A stretch of DNA of 64,000 bases from Planococcus sp. CP5-4_YE (GTDB lineage Bacteria > Bacillota > Bacilli > Bacillales_A > Planococcaceae): the NCBI RefSeq assembly GCF_019042655.1, contig NZ_JAHPZO010000007.1:1-64000 (forward strand), given 5' to 3'. Positions 51,576-60,089 of this stretch are shown piece by piece. The notes under the pieces are model-generated. The model had not been told where the DNA came from. It made no database searches and saw only the letters and a program-made list of their open reading frames with translations. The position numbers were made by a program, and so were the translations under genes. Position 1 is the first letter of the stretch. Each line of letters starts with the position of its first letter.

Positions 51576-52307
51576 TTAACGCTTAATTTCGGTAATGAAT
51601 TTATAGCGGTCTGCGCGGTAGATGCTGCGGACCACTTCAAAGGGCTGCCCGTTCGTTAAGTAACTGGCTCTTTCTATGAGCAGGATGGCCGAGGGAACAT
51701 GGATCTGAAGCAGTTCCGCATCCTCCTGTTTAACGAGTGCCGCTTCCATGCGCTGCTTTGCATGGCTGATCATCAATTGTTGCTCCTGCTCAATTAATAA
51801 ATAGAGAGAGCCTTTTAACGCTTCTTTGCTGAGCTGGGGAAAAAGTTTGATTGGAAGGTACGTCTTTTCAAGTGCCATCGGCTTGTCATCTGCATAACGG
51901 ATTCTCTCCACATAAAAAACCTTTTCGCCGCTTTGCAGCTGAAGCTCTTTTGCGATATCCGGGCTGGGAGTCATTTTTTCGAAACGAATCAGTTTATTGC
52001 CAGGGACCATGCCGCGTGACTGCATGTCTTCGGTAAAACTGGTCATGCCGATCAGCGGCTGTTCAACTTTCGGCGAAGCAACAAACGTGCCCCGCCCTTT
52101 TTCACGGTACAGCAACCCGTCGTTCACCAAATTAGTGATGGATTGCCGGACGGTCATGCGGCTGACGTTGAAAAGCTCCGTCAGTTCGCGCTCAGAAGGA
52201 ATGGCGGTCCCTACAGGAAACTCGCCCCGCTCTATGCGGCTCTTCAATTCCTCTTCGATTTGGACATACATCGGTATCCGTGATTGCTTGTCTAGCAAAA
52301 GATTCAC
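51576..52307 (-). CDS. nagR: GntR family repressor of GlcNAc genes
   Basis: 243 residues. The N-terminal GntR winged HTH ('PMYVQIEEELKSRIERGEFP', 'IPSERELTELFNVSRMTVRQ') is followed by a UTRA ligand-binding domain, as in Bacillus NagR/YvoA, which releases DNA on binding glucosamine-6-P or GlcNAc-6-P. GTG start overlapping the nagB stop by 4 bp (GTGA). A palindrome matching the NagR site lies at the promoter of nagE. Confidence 0.92.
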   Translation of the reverse strand: MNLLLDKQSRIPMYVQIEEELKSRIERGEFPVGTAIPSERELTELFNVSRMTVRQSITNLVNDGLLYREKGRGTFVASPKVEQPLIGMTSFTEDMQSRGMVPGNKLIRFEKMTPSPDIAKELQLQSGEKVFYVERIRYADDKPMALEKTYLPIKLFPQLSKEALKGSLYLLIEQEQQLMISHAKQRMEAALVKQEDAELLQIHVPSAILLIERASYLTNGQPFEVVRSIYRADRYKFITEIKR

Positions 52308-53044
52308 CGCCTTTCTGTTTGGGCCAATTGATAAGCATCCCGGTCAACAATCAGCGTAACATTTTGATGCTTCCACAAAAAAGAAGCAGGAAAAGCTTCG
52401 CTGATTTCTCGATCAAGCAAGCGCTTTACAGCTTCCGCCTTTTTTTTACCAGAAGCCAGCACAAGAATTTCCTTGCTTTTTAGAATCGAGGCAATCCCTA
52501 AAGTGATTGCATGTGGGGGCACTTCATCAGCCGATTTGAAAAAACGCGCATTGTTCGCCCGCGTCGACTCATCGAGTTTCACGCAATGGGTCAAGCTATG
52601 TTCTGGAGTTCCCGGTTCATTGAACCCGATATGCCCATTCGTCCCCATGCCTAATATCTGCAGATGCGGCGGCCCGATACGATCCAGAAGGGCTTCGTAA
52701 CGGCGGCATTCCGCTTCGACCGGACGGGCAATTCCGTCGGGCAGATGGACATTTTCCAAAGGGATATCGAGCTGGTTAAATAACTTTTCGCACATAAACG
52801 CATAATAGCTATTCGGATGATTTTTGCTCAGGCCTCTGTATTCATCCAAATTGATGGTCTGGACATATTTATAGGAAATTCCACGTTTTTTGTGTCCTTC
52901 AATCATATTCTCATAAAGGCCAAGCGGCGTGGCTCCTGTGGCCAGCCCCAATACCGTCTTGCTGTTTTCTGAAATTTGCTGTTCTACCAGTCGTGCGGCT
53001 GTCTCGCTCATTGCATTGTAATTATCGACTGTAATTATTTTCAT
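52304..53044 (-). CDS. nagB: Glucosamine-6-phosphate deaminase
   Basis: 246 residues from the ATG at 53044 (GGAAGAG upstream), which overlaps the nagA stop by 4 bp (ATGA). Motifs: 'LGLATGATPLGLYENM' phosphate loop, catalytic Asp in 'NLDEYRGL', 'GMGTNGHIGFNEPG' with the catalytic His. It converts glucosamine-6-P to fructose-6-P and ammonia. Third gene of nagE-nagA-nagB-nagR. Confidence 0.96.
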   Translation of the reverse strand: MKIITVDNYNAMSETAARLVEQQISENSKTVLGLATGATPLGLYENMIEGHKKRGISYKYVQTINLDEYRGLSKNHPNSYYAFMCEKLFNQLDIPLENVHLPDGIARPVEAECRRYEALLDRIGPPHLQILGMGTNGHIGFNEPGTPEHSLTHCVKLDESTRANNARFFKSADEVPPHAITLGIASILKSKEILVLASGKKKAEAVKRLLDREISEAFPASFLWKHQNVTLIVDRDAYQLAQTERR

Positions 53045-54210
53045 TGCAACTCTTCCTTTGCATATGAGATATTCCCTCTGCAAATTGTCAACTGGACATT
53101 CGCGTCTTCATCCAGAATCACCAGGTCTGCATCTTTCCCCGTTGCGATAACGCCTTTATTTTCAAGGCCCAATTGTCTGGCGGCATTGGCCGAAGTCATC
53201 GCTGCGAGCTCCGGCCACGTGCAGTCCGTGATCGCTTTTACATTTTTCGCTGCAGTTTCCATCGTCAAGATGCTGCCGGCGAGCGCTCCATTTGGCAAGC
53301 GGGCATCCCGCTCACTCACTTGTACGCCCTGTCCCCCTAAATCATAAGTTCCCGGCGCGAGACCTTTAGCCCGCATAGCGTCCGTGATGAGAATTAAGCG
53401 GCTTGCGCCTATTTGCTGGTAAGCCAAGCGGACGGATTGCTGATGGCTGTGGACAAAATCTGCAATCAGCTCCACCGCCAAACTTTCTTCCAGAAAAGCA
53501 GCCCCGACCACTCCCGGATTCCTGTGATGGAACGGGCTCATCTGATTATACAAATGAGTGACTTGTTTCGCTCCCGCTGCTATCGCTTCTTGGACTTTTT
53601 CGAAGCTGGCGTTCGAATGCCCGATTGAAGCCACAACTCCATCCGCTGATAGCGTTCTGATGAATTCCATACTGTGATCTGCCTCAGGAGCAATAGTCAC
53701 TTGCTTGATGCGCTTGCCGCTGAGTTCCTGCCATTTTTCGAATAAAGAAAGCGAAGGGGCCATAATATATTCTAGCGGCTGTGCCCCCGCCATCTCCGGA
53801 GAAATGAACGGCCCTTCTAAGTGCACACCGAGCATTTCTGCCTGCTGTTCATCGGCTTGAAAAGCACTGGCGGTTTGCAAAGCTTTCGAAATGGCTTCAT
53901 CCGACTGCGTCATCGTGGTCGCCAAAAAACTGGTTGTCCCTTCCCGTGGGAGCGAACTAGCTAGTCCGTTCAATGCCTCCGGTGTCGCATCCATCGTATC
54001 AAAGCCTGAAGACCCGTGAATATGGACATCAATAAACCCTGGCATAACAACCCAATTTTTACCATTTCCGTCGATGTGAAAATCTGCTTTCCGGGATAGG
54101 CTTTCTCCAATCTCTGCTATTTTGCCGCCTTCCAAAAGGAGATCGGCTATTCGGCTTTCGGTTTTCGCATTGGCGATGGCCACATTTGAAATCAATATTG
54201 TTTTATTCAA
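53041..54210 (-). CDS. nagA: N-acetylglucosamine-6-phosphate deacetylase
   Basis: 389 residues from a TTG start at 54210, which has AAGGAG eight bases upstream; the GTG at 54219 lies inside that site. Amidohydrolase motifs: 'PGFIDVHIHGSSGFDTMD' (H-x-H), 'GVHLEGPFISPEMAGA' with the metal Glu, 'VTHLYNQMSPFHHRNPG' and catalytic Asp in 'ILITDAMRAKG'. It removes acetate from GlcNAc-6-P made by the PTS. Coupled to nagB. Confidence 0.95.
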   Translation of the reverse strand: MNKTILISNVAIANAKTESRIADLLLEGGKIAEIGESLSRKADFHIDGNGKNWVVMPGFIDVHIHGSSGFDTMDATPEALNGLASSLPREGTTSFLATTMTQSDEAISKALQTASAFQADEQQAEMLGVHLEGPFISPEMAGAQPLEYIMAPSLSLFEKWQELSGKRIKQVTIAPEADHSMEFIRTLSADGVVASIGHSNASFEKVQEAIAAGAKQVTHLYNQMSPFHHRNPGVVGAAFLEESLAVELIADFVHSHQQSVRLAYQQIGASRLILITDAMRAKGLAPGTYDLGGQGVQVSERDARLPNGALAGSILTMETAAKNVKAITDCTWPELAAMTSANAARQLGLENKGVIATGKDADLVILDEDANVQLTICRGNISYAKEELQ

Positions 54211-54227
54211 AATCAGCACTCCTTACG

Positions 54228-54265
54228 AAAAGCCGGGAAAATCATCACTGACATCCCCGGCTTTT
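54228..54265 (-). terminator. Hairpin between nagE and nagA
   Basis: 10-bp stem AAAAGCCGGG (54228-54237) with CCCGGCTTTT (54256-54265) lies 12 bp after the nagE stop. On the minus strand the T run is only the base of the stem, so it is probably a partial terminator or processing stop that sets nagE apart from nagABR. Confidence 0.6.
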
Positions 54266-54276
54266 GCTTCTTTAAG

Positions 54277-56184
54277 TTATTTAATTTTCAAGATAGACGC
54301 CGTTCCTTGCTGCTGGAATCCGTTTTTTAACATATCCAATTTTTGGCCTGATAAATTAGTGAAAACAATTGGTGTAACGATAGAAGGCGCATTGGCTTCC
54401 AAAAAGGCCAAATCGAGTTTCAATAAAGCGTCTCCCCGTTGAACCAGCTGCCCTTGTTCGACCAGCGATTCAAATCCTTCGCCGTTCAGCTTGACTGTAT
54501 CCAGCCCGACATGGATCAATATTTCCACTCCTGTGTCAGTCTCAATTCCAAGAGCATGCTTGGTCGGGAATACAGTAACCAATCTGCCGTCAACCGGTGA
54601 ATAGACAATACTGCTTGAAGGCTTGATGCCAAACCCTGGCCCCATCATTTCTTTTGCAAAAGCATCATCCGGGACTTCTGATAAAGGAACGATTTCCCCT
54701 TCTATCGGCATAACGAAATCTTCAGCTAAAATTTCTTTTGTCATTTCTTGGCCAGCCGGTGCGTCTTCTAGGACTTGATCCGTGTTTTCCGGAGCAGGAT
54801 TGCCATCTGCCAACCGTTTCTTCATCGCATCTCCCAAGAATTCCACTGCAGTTCCAATAACGACTTGAACGTTGGTTTTGTTCACTTTCATAACACCCAT
54901 TGCGCCCTGGCGTTTCAAATCTTTTTCGTTCACTTCCCCAGCATCTTTCACCGTCACTCGAAGACGCGTTGTACAATAATCCACTGACGTGAGATTGTTG
55001 CTTCCGCCAAGTGCTTCAATCGTTTGGTAAGCTCTTACATCAATTTTATCATCTCCGGAATAAGCATTCCCGTCTTCTGCATCTTCATCTTCACGGCCAG
55101 GTGTTTTCAAATCGAATTTTATGATCATGAAATAAAAGACCGTAAAGTAAACAATTCCTGTAATGAGCCCCATGACGAGAAGCAGGAGCGGATTTTCCGC
55201 CAAACCATAATTCAGCACATAGTCGATGGCGCCCGCTGAAAAGCCAAACCCGTGACGGATGTCCAGCGCATAGGCGACCATCATGGAGACTCCTGTCAGC
55301 AATGCATGAATGACATACAATATCGGAGACAAGAACATGAAAGAAAATTCAATTGGCTCTGTAATCCCTGTCAAGAAAGAAGTAAATCCAATACTGAAAA
55401 GCATGCCGCCCACTGCTGCCTTACGTTCTTTTTTCGCAGCCATATACATGGCAAGGCAAGCAGCCGGAAGTCCGAACATCATGACCGGGAAAAATCCGGA
55501 AAGGAAAGGCCCGGCTGTCGGGTCGCCTTTTAGGAAGCGGTTGATTTCCCCGCGTATCACTTCGCCGTTGGCATCCGTGAAAGTACCAAAATCGAACCAA
55601 ACGACCGTATTGATGACATGATGCAAACCGGTCGGCAATAACAGGCGGTTTAAGAACCCATAGGAACCAACCCCAAACATCCCTGCATTTAAAATCCACG
55701 CCCCGGCCGCGTCAATTCCTTCTTGAACCGGTGGCCATAAATAACCGAGTGCGCCGGCAATTATGGTCATGGTGGCCGCTGTAATAATCGGCACAAAGCG
55801 CCTGCCTCCAAAGAAAGCCAGCCAGCTCGGCAGTTTCACATCATAAAACTTGTTATACAGCAGCCCGCCGACGATTCCTGAGAGAATACCGGCGAAAACG
55901 CCCATATTTATGGATTCGTTGATGGTGACGATGGCTGAAGTTAAAACTAAATAAGCGATGGCCCCAGCAAGTGCCGCTCCGCCATTTCCATCATGAGCCA
56001 GCCCCATGGCAATACCGATGGCAAAAATAATCGCCAAGTTATCAATGATCCCAGCGCCCGCTGCCGATAGAAACGGAATCCCGAGCAAATCGTCCTGCCC
56101 AAAACGCAACAGCAATGCGGCAGCCGGAAGTGTCGCGATCGGAAACATCAATGATTTACCAATTTTCTGCAGAAAACCAAACAT
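54277..56184 (-). CDS. nagE: PTS N-acetylglucosamine-specific EIICBA component
   Basis: 635 residues in the order EIIC (1-375, about ten membrane helices, '[11 protein letters not shown]', 'GITEPIEFSFMF'), EIIB (about 390-460, phospho-Cys in 'TSVDYCTTRLRV') and EIIA (about 495-630, phospho-His in 'VEILIHVGLDTVKL'). It imports and phosphorylates GlcNAc. AAAGGGGTGG precedes the ATG. Heads the nag operon. Confidence 0.94.
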   Translation of the reverse strand: MFGFLQKIGKSLMFPIATLPAAALLLRFGQDDLLGIPFLSAAGAGIIDNLAIIFAIGIAMGLAHDGNGGAALAGAIAYLVLTSAIVTINESINMGVFAGILSGIVGGLLYNKFYDVKLPSWLAFFGGRRFVPIITAATMTIIAGALGYLWPPVQEGIDAAGAWILNAGMFGVGSYGFLNRLLLPTGLHHVINTVVWFDFGTFTDANGEVIRGEINRFLKGDPTAGPFLSGFFPVMMFGLPAACLAMYMAAKKERKAAVGGMLFSIGFTSFLTGITEPIEFSFMFLSPILYVIHALLTGVSMMVAYALDIRHGFGFSAGAIDYVLNYGLAENPLLLLVMGLITGIVYFTVFYFMIIKFDLKTPGREDEDAEDGNAYSGDDKIDVRAYQTIEALGGSNNLTSVDYCTTRLRVTVKDAGEVNEKDLKRQGAMGVMKVNKTNVQVVIGTAVEFLGDAMKKRLADGNPAPENTDQVLEDAPAGQEMTKEILAEDFVMPIEGEIVPLSEVPDDAFAKEMMGPGFGIKPSSSIVYSPVDGRLVTVFPTKHALGIETDTGVEILIHVGLDTVKLNGEGFESLVEQGQLVQRGDALLKLDLAFLEANAPSIVTPIVFTNLSGQKLDMLKNGFQQQGTASILKIK

Positions 56185-56216
56185 TTTATTCCACCCCTTT
56201 ATGTATTCTTGCTTTT

Positions 56217-56245
56217 ACTATAGAGTTAATATGTATAGTTGTCTA
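56217..56245 (-). promoter_or_regulatory. Promoter of the nag operon
   Basis: On the minus strand: TAGACA (-35, 56240-56245), 17-bp spacer, TATAGT (-10, 56217-56222). Each box has one mismatch to consensus. Confidence 0.75.
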
Positions 56246-56248
56246 TAC
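56233..56248. promoter_or_regulatory. NagR operator (dre-type palindrome)
   Basis: GTATAG-TTGT-CTATAC covers the -35 box; read on the minus strand it is TTGGTATAGACAACTATAC, close to the NagR/YvoA dre site known from Bacillus. Repression by blocking RNA polymerase is expected. Confidence 0.75.
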
Positions 56249-56272
56249 CAATTAAGGCATTAATTAAAGAAA

Positions 56273-56286
56273 TGTATTCGCTTTCA
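56273..56286. promoter_or_regulatory. Candidate CcpA cre site upstream of nagE promoter
   Basis: Minus-strand TGAAAGCGAATACA fits the cre consensus with one mismatch. It is about 28 bp upstream of the -35 box. Confidence 0.55.
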
Positions 56287-56327
56287 TATCAGTGATCAGT
56301 ACGATGAAAAACCGTGTATCCTTGCTG

Positions 56328-56426
56328 AAATTGTGTCACGCACAGGGACGTAATCAATCACTCACACTATAAAAACCTACTTCTACTGCCATTCTCCTCG
56401 CTCGAATTGTGCCATGCACAGGGACG
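56328..56426 (+). repeat. Pair of 23-bp hairpin repeats near the peptidase gene
   Basis: Copies at 56328-56350 (loop CAC) and 56404-56426 (arms TGTGC/GCACA, loop CAT), 76 bp apart, same direction. They lie beyond the terminator (56442-56467) of the peptidase gene and upstream of the nag promoter. Confidence 0.9.
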
Positions 56427-56441
56427 CCACTTGCGCAAAAA

Positions 56442-56467
56442 AAAAGAGCCTCCTATGAGACTCTTTT
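56442..56467 (-). terminator. Terminator of the VanY-type peptidase gene
   Basis: AAAAGAG/CTCTTTT outer arms with inner CTC/GAG; on the minus strand it ends in a run of nine T. Nine bases past the stop at 56476. Confidence 0.8.
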
Positions 56468-56475
56468 CATTCCGT

Positions 56476-57564
56476 TTATTTCCCCGGAATATCGAAATAC
56501 TCTTCCAGTGTTTTTCCACTAGTTTTGATTTTAGTAGCGTTGGCCTCCCCGATGTAACGGAAGTGCCATGGCTCAAACATATAACCCGTGATGTCTTCCT
56601 TGCCTTTTTGATAGCGCAAGTGGAAACCATATTTATGAGCGTTTGAAGCCAGCCATTTTCCTTCTTTGGTGTTTGCAAACGACTCTTCAAACCAGTGTGC
56701 CTGATTAACACCACCTAAATCGAAGGCTAGTCCAGTCTGATGTTCAGAATGTCCAGGACGTGCGCTGAAGCGATCTGCTTTTGCTTTGCCGTGCTTTTCT
56801 ACATAGTTATTATACAAAGTGTTTTGATACCAATAAGAACGGTATGAGCTCGTGATCTTTAATGTGACGCTCTGTTTTTTTGCATCCGCAATCATAGCAT
56901 CTAATGCTTTTTTCGCCGTCGCATTTACTCCAGGATTGTAAGTTGAAGGCAATGCGTACTTTTTATTGACAATCAGAATGTCTTCTACATATTTGCCCGG
57001 TGTGTCCGTAGAAGGAGCCGGGTATTTCGATGGCTCTGCTGCTCCGATTTTTGCTAGGTAGTCGGAATGAACATAGCCCGTTTTTGTGCCGTACTTCACT
57101 TTATACCAAATGCCGCTCTTCGAAATATACGAAACTTCTGCGTTTCTAGGAATCACTAACACGATTTCATGTTTGGTCGAAGCCCCGGTACGGAGGTTGA
57201 CGTTACTTTTCGCAAAGTGGGTTGCCTTTGGTGTTTCCGGGGCTACTGTTTCGATTTTCGTTATGTAGTCGGAATGAACATAACCCGTGGTCGTGCCATA
57301 TTTCACTTTGTACCAAATGCCGCTTCCCGAGATGTACTCAATTTTTCCACCCTTCGGAATTTGCAAAATGATCTTGTCCTTTAATGAACCGCCACTGCGA
57401 AGATTCAAATTCCCTTTCGCCACGTGCGTAGCTGTCGACGCCTCTGCTTGAATCAGTCCGAATTCGCTATTGCTAAAAGCATTGCCCGTTGGCACGATGG
57501 AAATAGCCAATGTGAGTACTGCTGTTGAGATAACCGCTTTTGTTGTCATTTTGTTTTTCGTCAT
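56476..57564 (-). CDS. Secreted D-Ala-D-Ala carboxypeptidase (VanY/M15B) with two SH3b domains
   Basis: 362 residues from the ATG at 57564 (GGAG nine bases upstream). Signal peptide to about residue 40; two bacterial SH3 repeats follow ('HVAKGNLNLRSGGSLKD...GYVHSDYITKI' and 'HFAKSNVNLRTGASTKH...GYVHSDYLAKI', each about 62 residues), which should bind the cell wall. The C-terminal M15B peptidase carries the zinc ligands in 'GHSEHQTGLAFDLGG' (H and D) and 'EPWHFRYIG' (E and H). It trims the terminal D-Ala of peptidoglycan stems. Single gene. Confidence 0.92.
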   Translation of the reverse strand: MTKNKMTTKAVISTAVLTLAISIVPTGNAFSNSEFGLIQAEASTATHVAKGNLNLRSGGSLKDKIILQIPKGGKIEYISGSGIWYKVKYGTTTGYVHSDYITKIETVAPETPKATHFAKSNVNLRTGASTKHEIVLVIPRNAEVSYISKSGIWYKVKYGTKTGYVHSDYLAKIGAAEPSKYPAPSTDTPGKYVEDILIVNKKYALPSTYNPGVNATAKKALDAMIADAKKQSVTLKITSSYRSYWYQNTLYNNYVEKHGKAKADRFSARPGHSEHQTGLAFDLGGVNQAHWFEESFANTKEGKWLASNAHKYGFHLRYQKGKEDITGYMFEPWHFRYIGEANATKIKTSGKTLEEYFDIPGK

Positions 57565-57953
57565 AAAAACCAACTCCATCTTCTTTTGCTGTATCTTTAT
57601 TACACATAAAAATCAGGTCACATATCTTTGGGCACCAGGATACAAGCTTTTCGCTACGTCCATGATCATACCATCCAGATCAACTGCCTTCCACGGATAG
57701 TCATTCGAGCCATTCATTTCGACTGTGGCTGGTGCCGCTGTGTCTGCAACTGCCGCTTTACTTGCTACCGCTTATTCTTGTGCTATTCTCTCTTCCCTCG
57801 TATCTTCTGAGGTGCTTTCTTCTCGAATCAACTGCCCGTTTTCAGCTCCGCTTTATCGAACTAAATTATGCCTTGCACAGGGGCTGTTTCACACCCAAAT
57901 CCACTACCTATGCATTTTCCACTGCTTAAATCGTGTGATGCACAGGGACAGCT
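57565..57953. other. Intergenic region with a repeat pair
   Basis: About 390 bp between two minus-strand genes. It holds the peptidase promoter region on the left and a repeat pair at the right end. No gene and no clear terminator for the pRiA4b-like gene seen. Confidence 0.6.
57864..57950 (+). repeat. Pair of hairpin repeats, one decayed
   Basis: A decayed copy at 57864-57886 (AATTATG for AATTGTG, GGGGCT for GGGACG) and a good copy at 57928-57950, 64 bp apart. The second ends 3 bp from the stop of the gene at 57954. Confidence 0.82.
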
Positions 57954-58691
57954 CTACTCAGTCTTTCGATATTTATCTTCAATCACCTGGTAATTTTCGT
58001 GATGAATCTTATTCCATTCCGTCTTTTTATACATTCTGCTTTTTAGAAAACTGTTAATCCACTTCGGGTCATATTCCCTGAAACGCATGTCGGCTGCCCA
58101 CGTTTTCATATCTTCGTGTTCCGGATGCTGTTCATCTCGATAGATTTTTAGGAATTCATAAAATCCTGGAAGGCCGCCTACATCTTCAGGGGGCGCTGCC
58201 TCTTCTCCGGCAAGCAGCGTCGGAAAGCCAAAATGATAGTCATAGACAATCTCTTCAAGAATAATGCGGAATCTCCAGTCGCCACCAAAATCGTAGCGGT
58301 AAATCAGCTGTCCAAGCTTCTCGATGTATTCATCGATTTTAATGCGTGCCGGCTGGCGCACGACTGTTGCTAATCGCTTCTGGTAGTTCTCCTCAAAACG
58401 CTTGTGTTTCGGATAGGCATTTTTCAGCCTCTCGGCAAACAGCTTTTTATTCTTTTTATAATACTGATGCTCTTCATAAGCCTGTTCATCGTTCGTCACT
58501 CGAATGCCCTCTTCCGGCAAATCGAATTCAAATAAATGATATGGCTCATAAGGGTAGCCGCTTTGGAAATTGCTGACCTGCTGGATAATGTCATGCAGCA
58601 TATTGAATGTGGCGCCAGCCGGCATGACTACCTTTCGCCAAACAAGCGGCTCGGAACCTTCTAATTCGATTCGGATAATATAAGATTTCAT
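57954..58691 (-). CDS. pRiA4b ORF-3-like family protein
   Basis: 245 residues. The family start 'YIIRIELEGSEPLVWRKVVMPAGATFNMLHDIIQQVSNF' (key residues L-x-x-S-x-P-x-x-W-R) and 'YRYDFGGDWRFRIILEEI' with later 'GGLPGFYEFL' are characteristic. Such proteins occur on plasmids, as passengers of IS1096-like elements and on chromosomes; their role is unknown. AGGGGATAAAAC precedes the ATG. No transposase is next to it. Confidence 0.85.
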   Translation of the reverse strand: MKSYIIRIELEGSEPLVWRKVVMPAGATFNMLHDIIQQVSNFQSGYPYEPYHLFEFDLPEEGIRVTNDEQAYEEHQYYKKNKKLFAERLKNAYPKHKRFEENYQKRLATVVRQPARIKIDEYIEKLGQLIYRYDFGGDWRFRIILEEIVYDYHFGFPTLLAGEEAAPPEDVGGLPGFYEFLKIYRDEQHPEHEDMKTWAADMRFREYDPKWINSFLKSRMYKKTEWNKIHHENYQVIEDKYRKTE

Positions 58692-58861
58692 GTTTTATCC
58701 CCTAACTTTCTCTTTAAGATATTTTTAACTGTGTTTTAGAATATCCTCTTTGTTCATCCTATCGTCGCTCGAATTTATTAACAAGGGCTGAAGCAATGGT
58801 AGATTTCATTTACCTTTACCAACCATACTCTTTTAGATGAAAAACATACCATTCCCCACTG

Positions 58862-59120
58862 GAATTGTGTCATGCACAGGGACGCAACTGACTGCACGCA
58901 ATCGACAAATCCAGCCACAACAACGTTCTTACCCGCTACCCGCCGCTTAAATTGTGTGATGCACAGGGACAAGCCGCGAAACCAAACAAAAACCGGTCCG
59001 TTTCCCGTGTGAATTGTGTCACGCACAGGGACGCAAGCAACCACCCGCCCTCTGTAAATCCATTCCCGCCACCATTTCCACCCACTCCTCCTCGCCCGAA
59101 TTGTGCCGTGCACAGGGACA
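58862..59120 (+). repeat. Run of four 23-bp hairpin repeats (two pairs)
   Basis: Copies at 58862-58884, 58949-58971, 59011-59033 and 59098-59120. Spacing is 87, 62 and 87 bp, so the unit is a pair repeated twice. The ends alternate GGGACG and GGGACA. The spacers are rich in C and A and poor in G. Confidence 0.92.
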
Positions 59121-59134
59121 CTCACGCACCAAAC

Positions 59135-59164
59135 TTGTTTTCGCATGCCCTTTTCCTGTATAAC
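59135..59164 (+). promoter_or_regulatory. Possible glcT promoter
   Basis: TTGTTT (59135-59140), 18-bp spacer, TATAAC (59159-59164), about 50 bp before the glcT start. It begins 14 bp after the last repeat. Confidence 0.5.
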
Positions 59165-59212
59165 TTGAATTATGCTTAGCGCGTCAAGGCGTTTTTTTGA
59201 ATGGAGGAAATC

Positions 59213-60055
59213 ATGGAACAGCTATTAACCATTGAGAAAGTATTGAATAACAACGTCGTGATCGCCCGCCATGATGCCTATAAGGAAGTTGTCTTGATCG
59301 GAAACGGCCTTGGCTTCAACCGGAAAAAAGGCGATGTCATTTCGTTTGATCATGCCGATAAGACCTTCCTGTTAAAAGATGAGGCGGAAAAGGAACAATA
59401 CGTTAACTTGATTCCTTATATCGATGAAGACTTAATCGCATTTATCAATGATCAACTATTATATATCGAAGAACAGATGGGCACCGAGTTGAATGAACAC
59501 ATTCACGTGGCGTTGACGGATCATTTGTCTTTTGCCATCAAACGTATCCAGCAGAACATGCAGTTCTCGAACTCGTTCCTGTTTGAAATCGAATCTTTGT
59601 ATCCGAAAGAATACCAGGTAGCAAAAGGCATGGTAAAAGAGTTCGAACGCCAGCTGGGCATCGTGTTTCCGGAAGGCGAGATCGGTTTTATCGCGCTCCA
59701 CATCCACAGTGCGGTGACCGACAAATCCTTGCGCGATATGAACCGCGACCACGCACTCATCTCACGCCTGACAGAATTGATCGAAGAGGGTCTGAAAATT
59801 GATCTCAGCAAGGACAATGTCAATTACCATCGCCTGATCCAGCATCTGCACCGGGCGATCGACCGCATTCATCACGGCGAATCGCTGGGTGATGAAAATA
59901 AACTCGAAGCACTATTGAAAGCCGAATACCCCGTGTGCTATAATCTGGCTTGGAAGCTCATCAAAGTAATGCAAAACCAATTAAAAAAGCCTGTCGACGA
60001 AGCGGAAGTGCTTTATCTGACAATTCATCTGCAGCGCTTGACCCATACAAACTGA
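59213..60055 (+). CDS. glcT: Transcriptional antiterminator of the BglG family controlling ptsG
   Basis: 280 residues from the ATG at 59213, five bases after GGAGG; the ATG at 59201 overlaps that site. The N-terminal RNA-binding CAT domain ('IEKVLNNNVVIARHDAYKEVVLIGNGLGFNRKKGD', key N-N-N and G-x-G-x-G-F) is followed by two PRD domains with conserved His ('LNEHIHVALTDHLSFAIKR', 'IGFIALHIHSAV', 'TIHLQRL'). Phosphorylation by the glucose PTS controls it. It binds the RAT hairpin directly downstream and stops termination before ptsG. Confidence 0.94.
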   Translation: MEQLLTIEKVLNNNVVIARHDAYKEVVLIGNGLGFNRKKGDVISFDHADKTFLLKDEAEKEQYVNLIPYIDEDLIAFINDQLLYIEEQMGTELNEHIHVALTDHLSFAIKRIQQNMQFSNSFLFEIESLYPKEYQVAKGMVKEFERQLGIVFPEGEIGFIALHIHSAVTDKSLRDMNRDHALISRLTELIEEGLKIDLSKDNVNYHRLIQHLHRAIDRIHHGESLGDENKLEALLKAEYPVCYNLAWKLIKVMQNQLKKPVDEAEVLYLTIHLQRLTHTN

Positions 60056-60061
60056 TTCATA

Positions 60062-60089
60062 CGTGTTACTGATTCGATCAGGCATGAGT
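60062..60089 (+). promoter_or_regulatory. RAT antiterminator site of ptsG
   Basis: The sequence from CGTGTTACTGATTCGATCAG through GCATGAGT matches the ptsG RAT known from Bacillus as I remember it; CTGAT-TCG-ATCAG forms its hairpin. Its last bases GGCATGAG are also the left arm of the terminator ending at 60164, so GlcT binding and termination exclude each other. Confidence 0.85.

Larger units (their letters stand above)
58692..59212. other. Divergent intergenic region with four repeats
   Basis: About 520 bp between the pRiA4b-like gene and glcT. Four hairpin repeats in the same direction occupy 58862-59120; a plausible glcT promoter follows at 59135-59164. No gene seen. Confidence 0.7.

Noticed and set aside
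57954..58691. pRiA4b-like gene as evidence for an insertion sequence
   Set aside because: No transposase, terminal inverted repeats or target duplications were seen around it; the family is often chromosomal.
58862..59120. Short repeats with similar spacing, like a small CRISPR array
   Set aside because: The repeats vary in their loop, alternate in their ends, have spacers of two different sizes that are alignable between loci, occur at many loci in both orientations, and no cas gene is present.
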